This document shows, piece after piece, positions 27,485 to 39,179 of a DNA stretch of 64,000 nucleotides. The DNA lies in contig NC_065541.1 of assembly GCF_932294415.1 (NCBI RefSeq), forward strand, positions 52,802,290-52,866,289, given 5' to 3'. The stretch comes from Quercus robur. Its lineage: Eukaryota; Streptophyta; Magnoliopsida; Fagales; Fagaceae. Within the stretch, counting starts at the first letter, position 1. Each line of letters opens with the position of its first letter. The notes beneath the pieces were generated by a model that was not told the origin of the DNA, did not search any database, and saw only the letters and a list, made by a program, of their open reading frames with translations. The position numbers and the translations under genes are program-made.

Positions 27485-27625
27485 GTGGATCGAATAAACC
27501 AAGATGGACCGAATTGGACCAAATGGATTGAATGTACTGAAGTTGACCTAACTAGACCACAGTAGACTGAATTGGATTGAAATGGATTAAATGAACCATA
27601 GTGGACTGAAATGGACAGAAATGCT
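27485..27625. repeat. Degenerate minisatellite, about 10-11-bp unit
   Basis: Repeats of the type 'tggaccgaat' / 'tggattgaaa' / 'tggactgaaa' run for about 140 bp with variable spacing. No coding role is seen. Confidence 0.5.
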
Positions 27626-28187
27626 ATGTTTTAGCTTTTAGATATTACATAGATGGAGGAATTTTATTTTTTTGGTGCTAACAAAGGTGTTCAATACTCT
27701 TTAAGCATCTAATTATTTGCCTAGGAGTGCAGTCTTGTCTCACACGCCAATTACTAAGAAATATTCTGTGGGATGGTCTAAGAAGCTAGTTGAGAATTCT
27801 TAACCTAAGAGCTCATGGATTTTAGGAGGCTTTATGAATTACTAAATTAAACTTTTGAAGTTTTTAGAGAAAAACTTCGTCCTTATAAAAATATGATAGT
27901 AAATTTGTAATACCTTTATAGTGCTCCTTCCATATCTACATATTTCTTGGCTTAATTTGCAATCCATCATTTTTAGCTATTTGAATGATATGGATTCAAT
28001 CTTGAAAGCTTCTTTAAGTGGCATTTATGATCTTGTATATTCGTCTGGAGCAAAAGGAATTTTGAACGGATTAGAGATGCTACATATTTCATCAATAATA
28101 ATAATAATAAAAATAAATAAATAAGTTATTCTATCCCTAAATTTCTATGTATCAAAAAATTGAAATCTAAATCATTCTCTTTAAATG

Positions 28188-29448
28188 TGTGAGAGTGCTT
28201 TTTTTTAGCACACAGGCCCAAGGATCTTGGGTCAAATAGTTGTAGTTTGGTAGACTGGGCTTTGATTCACCGCAGCTAAAGGGCTGTTTAAGAACCAAGT
28301 GGTGCACAAGGCATGTTTCCTACAATACACATAAACTAGCAAATGAGAATATTTGTATTGAACAACAATGAAAACAGCAAAAGGAATACAAAGCAGTCAG
28401 GAAATACACAAAGCAATGGTTAGGGATCCTCAAATTAATAAGAAATACTTCATTAGTTTTTCTTAATTATGGATTACAATGTGCTCACTAAGACGTGATA
28501 CAAGATTCAAATAAGCTCAAAAATTACAGACTTTGATAGCTATCCAAGCCTCTAAGACTTGCAAAGTTTGAATAATTTTGAATCCAAGTATGTGCTATAG
28601 TGGCTATTTCTGGGATATCGGGAAATATTTCACTACTTTCTTTGAGTTTTTGACAGAGTTTTCTCAACGATTCTGTTGTGATTTTCTATTACTCCATCAC
28701 AAAAATTCCTCCCTTTTGCCGGCTGCTTTCCCCCCTTTTTATAGCGTTATTCTAGAGTGGAACTATTGATTCCCTTGTTTTGCTCCCTAGATACCAGAGC
28801 CTGTTTTGTACCCATCGCCCAGAAGGTTGAGCCTTTCCCTGTTTCTCATTTTTTCTTCCCTTTGGTGTTGTTTCTTCGAAAGCCCATGGCTGACTTTCCA
28901 TTCCAGAATGCACTTGTTTCTGATGTCACGTTCCTTATGGTTCAGCTTTTGGCCTTCCTTCCTCTTTGTCATTTTTCCCAAGTGGGCGGAATCCAACTCT
29001 GCTGGTTCGAAAGTTTTTTGCTGCTACTTCCTTTTTTATAGCTCCTTATTCTGGTTCCCCGAGGTACCGTTCATTTGCATTGTGAGAGGTCACTCTAGGC
29101 TTTCTCCTTTTTCATGCTAGATCTCTGGTACCTGAGAAGGACGTATCTACTCTTTGTTTCTTGTGTTCTTTTGGCGTTTCCTTTGAGCTGTCTTAATCCT
29201 GTCTTGGCTGTGCTACACGCCTTGGGGATCCCGACTCAGCTCTTTACGCTGGTTCTTCTCCAATCTTCCGATCTGGGCCTTTTTTTCTTTTTGTTCCTTC
29301 TTTTCTCGTAGGCTTTAGGGCTTGTCTTTTTTATGGTTTTTGGGCTTCAAGCTTTTTGGGCTTACCACCTCTTTTTTAATTTCATTTTCTATGGCCTTTT
29401 GTGTTATTTCTTTTGGGCCTGGGTGCTGTGATGTTTTAGACCTCAACA
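28188..29448 (-). mobile_element. Solo LTR, 1,261 bp, TSD AAATG, minus orientation
   Basis: The plus-strand interval begins TGTGAGAGTGC and ends CCTCAACA. AAATG is present on both sides (28183-28187 and 29449-29453). Read on the minus strand it starts TGTTGAGGTC, sharing TGTTGAGG with the LTR at 45643. A minus-strand TATA-like CTATAAAAAGG at about 28735-28746 supports that orientation. Hydrophobic open frames on the plus strand inside it (28578-29311) have no domain and are treated as chance. No internal retroelement sequence is attached. Confidence 0.82.
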
Positions 29449-29489
29449 AAATGCATCCATTAAAATGAATTATTCAACCAAAAAATTGA

Positions 29490-30880
29490 AATACAAATTG
29501 GATTTGGGGCTATTGAAAGCACATTCACAAAAATAATAAAATAAAACAATCATACAAGACAACAATATTTAACGTGATTTAGCCAACTTCAAACCTACTA
29601 TATCCATGAACAACACCAACCAAAATTTACTATTAGCAATATGAATTACAATCACCCCTAATCAAACTTTACAAACAAAACACAGATTCTTACAAACAAT
29701 ATTCACAAATCTCACAACCATAAACATAAAATAAAACCTCTCCCAAACACAAACTCACATGCAAACTCACAATTGCAACCTTAATACAATCAATAACTTT
29801 CTCAAACAATAGGCAAATACTCAAATTATTTTTCAAAGATTACATTCTTCTAAAAAGTCTTCTCCCCATCCCATGTAGGAGAAACTTAGGTCAAAGCCAC
29901 CAAATCCCATATTACTAAAGGCTATATATATAGCACTCTAACTCCTATTCATTGTTAGATATGGATTCTTCATTTGCCTTTTTATTTTATGAAGAATAAA
30001 CTTCCTTCCCTGCCAAGAAAATTCAAGTAAAATTAGAATTGGAATTTGAGTCAAACTGAAACAAATCTCCTTATGGACTCAAATTCCATCAAGCAATTTT
30101 ATTTTTTTATTTTTTTTTATTTATTTATTTTTTTTGTTGTTGTAGGAACTCCACTTTAAGCCAAGCAAACTTTTCTTGAACAATTTATCATCGTTTTCAC
30201 ATCTAAAGCCAAACTTAACTTGTGCACACATCACCACATCTATCTTGAACCAATTTCAAACTAGTGCAAAAAAATACTTTCTCAAACCACAATAAGATCA
30301 ACATTGAGCTCTAATACCAATTTATCAGAATTTGGGATTAGTGGAAGTGCATTCACATGAATAATAAAATAGAACTTTCATACAGGACAATAATATTTAA
30401 TATGATTCGGCTAACTCTAAGCTTACATTCGAGGATAACACCAACCAAAATCCACTATCAACGATATGGATTACAACTATTCTCAATCAAAACTCACAAA
30501 TAGAGCACAAATTCTCACAAAGAACATTCACAAACCTCGCAACCATAATTTACAGTTAGAACTCTCTTTACGCTCAAACAATAGACAAACACTCAAATTA
30601 CACCCATATTTTCCTGTGAGTCCTCTCCTCTTCCTGTGAGGACTCTGGGACCAAAATAAAGTCCTAATAGTAAAGCCTGTATACAGGATAAGGTCCTTGA
30701 ACTAAAAACCACCAAACTCTTTAATAGTAAATCCTATATATAGGGCTCCAACTTCTATTTGCATTAGACAATGACTCTTCACTTCTTTTTTGACAAAGAA
30801 TAAACTTCCTCCCATTCCCAGAAAATCAAAACTAAATTAAGATAGGAATTTTAGTAGCACTAGCTACCACACAACAGAAT
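29490..30880 (-). mobile_element. TRIM-like or deletion-derived Copia element with two direct repeats
   Basis: Two related direct repeats, about 29492-30080 and about 30330-30870, share 'cattcaca..aataataaaata', 'acaccaaccaaaat.' and 'gaataaacttcc'. On the minus strand the higher copy is followed at once by TTGGTATTAGAGC, one mismatch from the classic plant tRNA-iMet primer site TGGTATCAGAGC. The unique part between the repeats is only about 240 bp and has no gag or pol. That is the structure of a terminal-repeat retrotransposon in miniature, or of a Copia element stripped of its coding region. LTR outer ends and target duplication could not be fixed because the copies are diverged. Confidence 0.6.
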
Positions 30881-31209
30881 GGAATTTCTGATGGCTTATT
30901 TTTGTTCATTTAAACATCAGGTAACTCGTGAGCAATAGATTCAAAAAGCAAATTAATCATGGACCAACAAAGCTCAATGTGACTCCTAGTAAGATAACTC
31001 TTTCCATACAAACACTTGGTTTGAATGAACAACTCGAAGCAAAACCAGATATGGCACAACGACACAGTACAACATAAAGGAATTATTGATAATTTAAAAC
31101 TGGGCATTCTTTGTTCATTCCATCATCAGCCGGTTCAATTTAAACAAACCTCACACAGTCACACTGCAAAACATAAGGTATTATAAAAACTAGCAAAGTG
31201 ATAGGAAGG

Positions 31210-34200
31210 TCAATCCTGGAAAGTGGATTCTTTCCATCCCCCATAACTCTCCTCTTCCCTTGATGATTCTTTCCATCCACCATAGCTTTTCTCTTCTCTT
31301 GATGATTCTTTCCATCCACCGTAGTTCACCTCCACTGAGGATTCTCTCCATTCACCATAGGTCTCCTTTTTCCTTGATGATTCCTTCCATCCACCATAGT
31401 TCACCTCCTCTTCACAGTACCGCTGTCCTCGACAACTCTCGCTCTGCAACAAGTAATGGAGGTATGAGTCTTGGGCATTAACAATGCACACATGAGATTT
31501 CAGTTATGTGTTGTTCAAAGTGACAACAATGAATAAATGTAGATTACATTGCTCTCTCTCTCTCTCAATACATAAGTTTAAATAAGCTCCTATTGCCTTA
31601 TCTTAAATTTTCGTTATCTAGTGCAATTATACCTTGGGTAGTCTAATAGTAACATCAATAAGTCTAGGACATAATATTGTCATAAGTTTAGGACACTAGG
31701 TGATATTGCTCCAAAGCTTACCATTAATTCTATCAACGATTCAACTAGTAAAAAAAATTACGAAAAAAATTGTGGACATATTAATCTTGTAGCATGGTCC
31801 CTTCTAAAATATCTAAATTCAATTAAGCAAGAGCTAGAGTTAAACAGGTGACTGATAATAAAATTATAAAGAAATACAAAATAAGAGAAACCTCGGGGGT
31901 GAAAGTCAGGCCAACTCTGATTTCTCCACAATATTCTCCGTCCTTGACAACACTGTATGCAGTTGGCGGGAGACTTCCTTCCATGAACAGTGGCTCTAAA
32001 GGAATGCTGCAGGGTGATGAAACAAAATTATTTATTTATTTATTTTTATAAGTAATAAAGCAATATTATATATAAGTATCTAATGTATGTTTGACATAAG
32101 TACTCTACGAAGGTCAAGCTTATCTTCCTATTAATGTAAACTACATGAAATCTAACTGTTATTTAGACTGCAGTTTGGAAGTTGGAGTGGAAAAGATTAT
32201 TGATTCTAATAGGCATATATTTGTAATTATCTCAATCTTACTTGTCCAAAAAAAAAAAAAAAAAAATGAAGAATTATATCAAGAATTGTTTTTTCCTAAT
32301 ACTGTACAAAACATAAAAACAATATATTTACTTAAATATACACGGTATTCTATTAAAAAAAAAGGTACACGTTGAAAGAATGATAACTCACGTAGCTTCT
32401 CCTACAAAATCATCCTTAGTGAAAGTATCTTTGTCCATTATCTTCAGATTGAGTTCTGAGGCACCGTCACTGATTGTGAAAACGAAGTTCTCGTTCCATT
32501 GTGGTTCAGATCCTTGACCTGTATGTACCATTTATTAGGTTCATAAATTATAAAAGACAACATGATATTTGCTTGACGACACTACGGTGTCTAATTATAT
32601 ATCCTACTTGAACATAATCAAGTAAAAAAGTGTACCTTTCTTCTCCAAAAAAAAAAAAAAAAGAAGAAAGGTTAAAAAGTGTACCAGTGAATTTATTGAC
32701 AAACTGCTCTACTTTGAATAAGATTGCTTAGTTTACGGTATATCTATATTCTAAAAGCGAGTTTCATGCCCAAAAATAAAGGTAAACAACTAATCCAGTA
32801 TAAAAGATGGCTAGAAATGTACCTGATGATACAGTGCTTCTCTGTTGCTGTGTCCGGCAAGTTAGAATGACAAAGGGATCCATCTTGGCTGCTCATCAAC
32901 ACTCAATCCATCACATAACTTACATCAATTCTTTGATTTCCATTCAAATTCACAAGGAATAAAATCATGTTTAATTATCACAAACATTGTCTTTGTCAAC
33001 ACATCAAGGTCCAACCTTAAAAAAAAATACTAATAGAGATCCAAACATTTAAAATCAATTGATTAGAATGGCTTGTATGAAATTCTACCCTACTTATTAC
33101 AGTTGCATAGCTGTTGCCAAGTGAAATATAATGTGGCTTCTCTCTCTCCATGTGTTTGTGTCAAGTAGGACTATAAATTATCAAAGTTAGTTGTTTATGA
33201 ATAATTTAGACCCATATAAGAAAAAAAGTTTGTTTATGTTTATTTATCTAATAAACAAGTCTCAGCTATATTTTAGACTCAACCATTTTTTTAATAAGCA
33301 ATAGAAGTTTTATTAATTAGAAAAGTACAATGCATTTATTATAGTAAACCCACTACACTTGAAGCAAATACAAACAAAATAATAAAGAGATGAGCTAACA
33401 GAAATTATGAAATCAAACATGGAAATATAATGCGTAAAACTCCAAGTACGAGACAACCCAAACAAAGTCAAAGACTTCTTGATCTACAGGTCTCTTAATA
33501 TTTTCAAATGTATGGGAATTTGGGAATTGCATTCTCGCTAGATTAACCACATAAGACAAGCCAGAAACATATTCTTAATATTTGAAGAAAATTTTCCCAA
33601 CTAATTCCTCCATGCAAAAAGAAGAGAAGCAACTGTATTTGGCATTACTCATTGAACCCCAAACATATTAGACTCAACCATTAAATAAGACAAGTTCAAA
33701 TGTAATAATATATTCATAAATAAACTTGTGAGTATGATGTTAATTTGAGAATGTATTTCTTATATATATATATATATTATTTTTATAATAGGTAAATGAA
33801 ACTTTATTGAAAAATACAAAATAAAGGTACATCAAAAACTGTTACCTGAGTACACAAGGAGTGTACAAAGGAAAACAAAATGCCATACAAAACTGCAAAA
33901 TCTAGAAAATTCATCAAAGAAGAAAAAAGAAGACCACTTAAAGCAGTAATCCACTCAAATAAAGATGAAATGAAACCGTACTTCAGCTCAATGATATAGC
34001 ATATATTTGAAAAGGAATTATATATATTTGTAAATAATTAAATAACATATTTAATTATATTTTATAATTTATTGATAAAATAAATAGTCTATATATTAGT
34101 ATTAATTGTATATAATTTTTAAAAATACAAGGTTTGTGAGTTTAATTTTTATAAGTTCTTAAACAAAAATCATCATATATAATTAAGTTATATAATATAA

Positions 34201-36144
34201 TCTCAACTATAATTTATTAATTATTTCTTATTAGCATAGATGATTTAAAGCGTAAATTTTTTTATTATGATATTTATTACATTTTAGGAAAAAATAAATT
34301 AATCAAATAACTCATGAGTAAGCTCGAGCTTATTTAACAAAAAAAAAAGAAAAAGACTCAAATAAAATGTGACCCGTGTTCAAATAAAATTAACAAATCA
34401 CTCCTAAACCTTTAATATACACTTCAACACTCATCTAACCTTGTAAATGTGCTAGCGTATATATAAAATTGATGGATAGTATATATGTGTAAATTATTTG
34501 AGAAATTACACGTTTTTGATAAACGATTAATAACACATTGGGAAATCCTAATTAAGAGTTAATATAACATATAAAAATATCACTTGACTCAATAGCTTAA
34601 ACCTATGAGTTGAACCCAATTATGTTATATTAACAATTAATTTGTCATTTGTCTCTAATGTGACAATTCCATACTTAATAAATCACGTGCTTCACACGTG
34701 AATGTTACAACAAATCTCTCCCTTCATGTGTGAGCATTCTAACAAATGACTTGTGGCATTTCAGTTAGCCTCTCTCTTAAATGAAAGCATTTTTTTTTTT
34801 CTTAACAATCCAAGCTTCACACATTACTTAATTAATCACACTAACTTCACTTGTGAACACTACAACATAAATATTAATCCCATCAAGTGGCAATTGACTA
34901 TCACCTCATATTAAAATAATAATGTTATGGTCTATTTATATAATTTTATTAAAGTGTAAGCTGGACAAAAGGACTAAGCAAATTCATTAAGAGTACTAAT
35001 TTTAGGGTGGCTTTGGGGTTCACACCTATAAGACATCCACCTACTCCTTTCATTCTCATTCTCATTAATTACATATTAAAAAATAATAAAAATAAAAGCT
35101 AATCCATTCTAATTTTTGGTCGAGTGTCTTAAATTATATTTCAAATTAATTCAAAGTTTGTATCTCTATCGGTAAAATTTAAAACTAATTTACACTTATT
35201 TAAAGCTATTTCAATCCATAGAATTATTCTAACCCATTTGAAACTAACTCAAATTCTTTTTAAAAAGTTATCACTAAATAATTAACTCAAATATAAATTC
35301 ATTCTAAATTTAATTTTGTTAGCATCCCTACATACTAATGACATAATATGAATTATAATGAAATGAAATATATAATCCTAAAATGGTGCACATTATTATT
35401 TTTGAAAGAGAACTTAAGAAATAAAATTAATTTTAAAATTAGAGTTTTGATATGCACATAAGTATATTCGAATTATAAAAGAGTTTTTTTTTTTTTTTTT
35501 GGAGAAATAAACACACACAAGAAGAAGAAAGGAGGTTCTAATACCAATATAAAAGAGATTAAAAAGAAAAGGAAAAAGAAAAAGAAACTAAGGAGGACCG
35601 ATTATAATGAAAGATTTTACATTTACCAATCAAATGATAATATTAGCGAGGGATTCCAAATGCTCATCCCCCTCCCTCCAAACATAGAGCTCAAGGGAAA
35701 ATCTGATTTAGCCATAATAATAATCATTTTTGATCTATATAATAATAATAATAAAATCCTCAGTCAGTGTAGAAGTTTCTCCAAATAAGATAAGAATAGA
35801 GTAAAAGATCTAGATTAAGATCAACAACCGCTATATTATGATTGTCTAGACTTTGATTCACTATCAGAAACAATCGGATAAAAAAAAAAAAGATAACAAG
35901 AAAGAATATATGCAATATATATGTATATATCAGAAGCAGAATTCAGATCGATATCCACAGCTATATATAATGAAACAACAGAAAGCAAATCTCTCTATCA
36001 TTTCTCATGTATATATCCACTAAAGATATAGCAAACAGCAATGATATATGTAGAGAGAGAGAGAGGGAGAGGATTACAGAAAAAATCGGTGTTGTTGAGG
36101 TCTTTGGCAGTAACGAGAAGAACTTCAAGCGTTCCTTGTGGCAT
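31210..36144 (-). CDS. C2-domain protein (elicitor-responsive protein 3 type) with YGGWKESS repeat tail
   Basis: Exons on the minus strand are 36144-36078, 32891-32823, 32518-32392, 32006-31892 and 31443-31210. All are GT-AG in matching phases and give 203 aa. The N-terminus MPQGTLEVLLVTAKDL begins a single C2 domain (about residues 1-125) that ends GEYCGEIRVGLTFTPE. Candidate calcium-binding aspartates are present: TDFF and MDPF in loop 1, and MDKDTFTKDD in loop 3. Relatives are small plant proteins that bind phospholipid in a calcium-dependent way and respond to elicitors (family knowledge). The last exon adds about 77 residues with five copies of a YGGW/GEWxES unit, hydrophilic and probably disordered. 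Intron 1 is 3.2 kb. No damage is seen. Confidence 0.85.
31213..31420 (-). repeat. In-frame tandem repeat encoding YGGWKESSREE
   Basis: About five units of 39-45 bp lie in the last exon of the C2 gene ('ttctttccatccaccatagc' on the plus strand recurs). They encode NYGGWKESSRKKE, TYGEWRESSVEV, NYGGWKESSREEK, SYGGWKESSREEE and SYGGWKESTFQD. Differences are mostly at the ends of units, so the tail grew by unit duplication while the frame was kept. Confidence 0.85.
32892..36077 (-). other. First intron of the C2 gene
   Basis: The intron is very AT-rich. On the plus strand, 'agaagttttattaattagaa' (about 33305) and 'atgaaactttattgaaaaat' (about 33796) look like antisense 3' ends of two LINE or retroposon copies. 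No exon or protein domain was found in it. Confidence 0.5.
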
Positions 36145-36446
36145 GTTTGGAGAGATCACTCACCTGGGAAATTGAAAAGCAATAGTCAGAAGATTACTCT
36201 CTCTCTCTCTCTCTCTCTCTGTGTCTGTGGGAGTGTTTGTGTTCGTAACTGATAGTAGTACTTGTCTTCTACACGTTGACAGTACTGACTATCCCAGGAA
36301 TCTAAACGCACGGGCATGCTGGCTAGTAAATTTTCAAGCCGGTTCACATTCTCTCCAATTTTCAAGGGTATAAAAGTAATTTACATATTGTAATTTTTAA
36401 AAGGAATTTATGTATTAATTAAGTGATAGGATATCTGATTCTCAAA

Positions 36447-36478
<32 letters not shown>

Positions 36479-36540
36479 AGTGATAGGATATCTATCAAAA
36501 AAAAAAAAGTGATAGGATAGGATACTAGGATCTAAAGAAA
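36145..36540 (-). promoter_or_regulatory. 5' UTR and promoter region of the C2 gene
   Basis: Upstream of the ATG on the minus strand lies a GA tract (plus-strand CT repeat at about 36197-36220), common in plant 5' UTRs. Further out, 'agtgataggatatct' occurs three times (about 36420, 36479, 36509) separated by A-runs. No single convincing TATA box was chosen. Confidence 0.4.
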
Positions 36541-36979
36541 TCATTTCTCTTTGCATATGATTTACAATGTGCCATGTTCATGATTTTTTCCATTTTTTAA
36601 GGGAAAAAAAAAGTTGTAATTGATGGAATATATTTTAATGACATATTAAGAACAATATAAATGTCATCTCTAGAAAGAAAGAAAGAAGATAGAAATTGAG
36701 TATTATTACCTTATTGATCACTTTTTTTTTTAAAGAAATACCTTATTGATCACTAATCAACTTACACACATTCTTTCCATTTAATGCAACGTCATGCATA
36801 TGTGCCCACATCTTTCCTTTTTAGCCCCAAATCGTGCTATCATATATATATTTATTAAATTAAAGTTGAAATACAATTAGAATTCAAATTAATTTCAAAT
36901 TATTATTTAATTTCGCGTCATATGTGCAATTTACTTTTCCTAATTTTGGTACCAAATAACTCATTTATACTCAGCTTTG

Positions 36980-37330
36980 GACTTCACTAGTGAGATGGGT
37001 GTGGGGTGGGCTATCCTTGAGGGGGACTCCCTGACTGTTATAAAAGCTTTGAGAGAGGTTGAATAACCATTATCTCCAACAGGTCTGCTACTGGAGGATG
37101 TGAAGTTTTTTTCCCAAAGATTTGAAAAATTGCCTTACTCTCATACTAAAAGAGAAGGAGGCAAATTTGTAGCGCATAGTTTGGCTAGATATGCTATTAG
37201 CATACTAGATTTTTTAATATGGATGGAGGATATTCCACCACGCATTCAGTCCTTTGTACAAGCTGATTTGGCTTGCTTGCATTAATAATATTTACACTTT
37301 TCACTCAAAAAAAAAAAAAAAAAAAAAAAA
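36980..37330 (+). pseudogene. LINE C-terminal RNase H (RVT_3) fragment with poly-A tail
   Basis: The reading EGDSLTVIKALREVE, then FSQRFEKLPYSHTKREGGKF, then VAHSLARYAI, is the RNase H-like domain at the end of plant L1 ORF2, with the NxxAHxLAR-type terminus. It has a stop after REVE at 37063. The copy ends in about 27 A after 37303. It is a heavily 5'-truncated insertion. Confidence 0.75.
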
Positions 37331-37540
37331 GGTAAGATCATTTTATCATCACTACAATTGAATTAATGTTTCCGCGCTTAAACACAAATTATAACCTATT
37401 GAATTCACTACTATTCTTGTTTTTATATTGTTGTTTGAGGGACGCTGTAAATGGGTTTATATAGACTTATAGGATTTATTTAAGATTAATGTGAATTATA
37501 ACACATTTATTCACATAAATAATATATCTATTATGTCAAG

Positions 37541-37879
37541 GTGAGAGTTTCCCAAATATTTCTAAATAAATATTGGGAGTTACCCAGTCAAAGAGATTTG
37601 ATTGATTTACCCAGTCAAAGAGAAAAAATTATGTTTAAAATTTCTCAGTCCAAGACTCTTGAAATTGTTGAAAAAATGCTTTCTGATTTAAAAGTTAAAA
37701 CTGAGGGTACTTTTGCAAGTACTCCGGCTGCTCGAACCACTACGAGTACTCCAGCTTCTGAAGAAAATACAGATTCTGATACTGTTTCTTCTATTTCTGC
37801 AAAAAGAATCTTCGATGATGATTTACCAGAAATTAAAAGATTTGTTAGAAGCTTTCCATCTAGTAAAAATATGTTTTGA
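37541..37879 (+). pseudogene. Possible caulimovirid polyprotein fragment
   Basis: A 112-codon frame contains a Ser/Thr-rich stretch (TFASTPAARTTTSTPASEEN) followed by acidic sequence (IFDDDLPEIKRF). Nothing diagnostic is present. It is assigned to the viral copy only because it abuts the inverted RNase H block and shares its base composition. A short direct repeat 'acccagtcaaagaga' lies at its start. Confidence 0.3.
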
Positions 37880-39178
37880 AGCAATATTTTCAACATCTTT
37901 TTCAATAACATATTTAGCACTTTTGCAATCAATACGTAACAAAAACTTTTGGTTTAACAAATCACTTTGAAATTTTGAAATACATAGTACTATAGATAAA
38001 TTTTCTTTTTTAATAGTACTATAATTTAACTATGCATTATTCCAAATCCCTGAATAGAAACGAACAATTTGTTCAGGTGACCCAGGAGAAACTCTTTGCT
38101 TCAGAATACCACCATAACCAATGTCAAAGGCATTGGTTTCAACAATTTTGAAAGCACCAACAGTAGGAATACCAAGACAAGGCAATGTCTTAACACGAGA
38201 TTTGATTTGTTTAATAAGGGAAGTATGAACATCAGACCAAGGAGGGGGATTAGTTTTTAGCTGGTCAAACAAAGGTTTGCATTGTTTCCTCATATCCTTG
38301 TAGAAATCAGCAACATAATTTAATGACCCAAGAAATCTTTGGAGTTGTTTATCAGTGATAACATCAGGAAATTTATCAGCAAATTGAATGGCTCTATCAA
38401 TAGGACGAATTTGTCCTTTAGAGATGTCATACCCAAGGAAACGAACTTTTATTTGAAACAACTTGATTTTCTTAGCAAAGACAACAAGACCATTTCTTTT
38501 TATAGTATCTAGAAACGAATGCAAATGTTTCCAGTGTTTAGCAATGGAGTTAGAGTAAACAAGAACATCATCAATATAAACAATGATGAAATCACTGAAG
38601 GAGTTAAAAATGTCATTCATGATGTTTTGAAACTCACTTTGGGCATTCTTAAGACCAAATGGCATAACATTCCACTCATAATGTCCAAAAGGAGTGGTAA
38701 AAGCTGTTTTGTATCTATCATGCTCACTAATTTGAATTTGCCAGAATCCAAATTTCATGTCAAACTTGGAAAACACTACAACTTCACTCAACCCATGAAC
38801 AAGGTCATTTTTATTAGGAATAGGATACCTAATCCATTCCAAGACCTTATTTAAGGGTTTGTAGTTAATTATAGACCGAGGGGTTCCTCTTTCAATCTCA
38901 GCATTTTTCTGGACATAAACAATAGAACAAGACCAAGGACACTTACTATTTCTAATCAATTTTTTCTCTAGCAAATCATGGATTTCTTTTTTACAAAATT
39001 CAACAGTTTCAGCATTCATCTGAATAGGACGAGCTTTAGTGGGGATGTTTTTCTCATCAAAATCTTTAACATAAGGCAAGTCAACAATATGCTTCTTCCT
39101 ATGCCAAAAAGCATTAGGAACATCAGAGAAAACATCATCAATCAACATTTTCTGAAAATTATCAATTTTGGATCGCAA
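37873..39178 (-). pseudogene. Caulimovirid reverse transcriptase-RNase H, inverted and truncated
   Basis: A 382-codon frame (39178-38030) covers the RT: PRSIINYKPLN, FSKFDMKFGFWQIQI, MPFGLKNA and the catalytic FIIVYIDDVLVYS, then FLGSLNYVADFY. The RNase H that follows has ETNAFDIG where a catalytic Asp is usual, so it is probably inactive. After the stop at 38030 the homology continues, in another frame, to about 37873, so a frameshift is present. The 5' end breaks at about 39178, next to the oppositely oriented coat-protein block. The frame itself is otherwise open, unusual for an old copy. Confidence 0.85.
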
Positions 39179-39179
39179 C

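Larger units (their letters stand above)
25937..28187. other. Intergenic AT-rich region with small repeats
   Basis: It contains the 3' flank of the basic-protein gene, a short foldback element (26334-26463), a poly-A/AAAG tract (about 26595-26635) and a degenerate 10-11-bp repeat at about 27485-27625. No gene is supported. Confidence 0.4.

Noticed and set aside
28578..29311. Hydrophobic plus-strand frames of 63-104 codons
   Set aside because: They lie inside a solo LTR, have no domain and overlap one another in several frames.
36707..36755. Direct repeat 'ccttattgatcact' flanking a T-run
   Set aside because: It looks like a target duplication, but only about 17 bp lie between the copies. 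More likely slippage or a tiny duplication.
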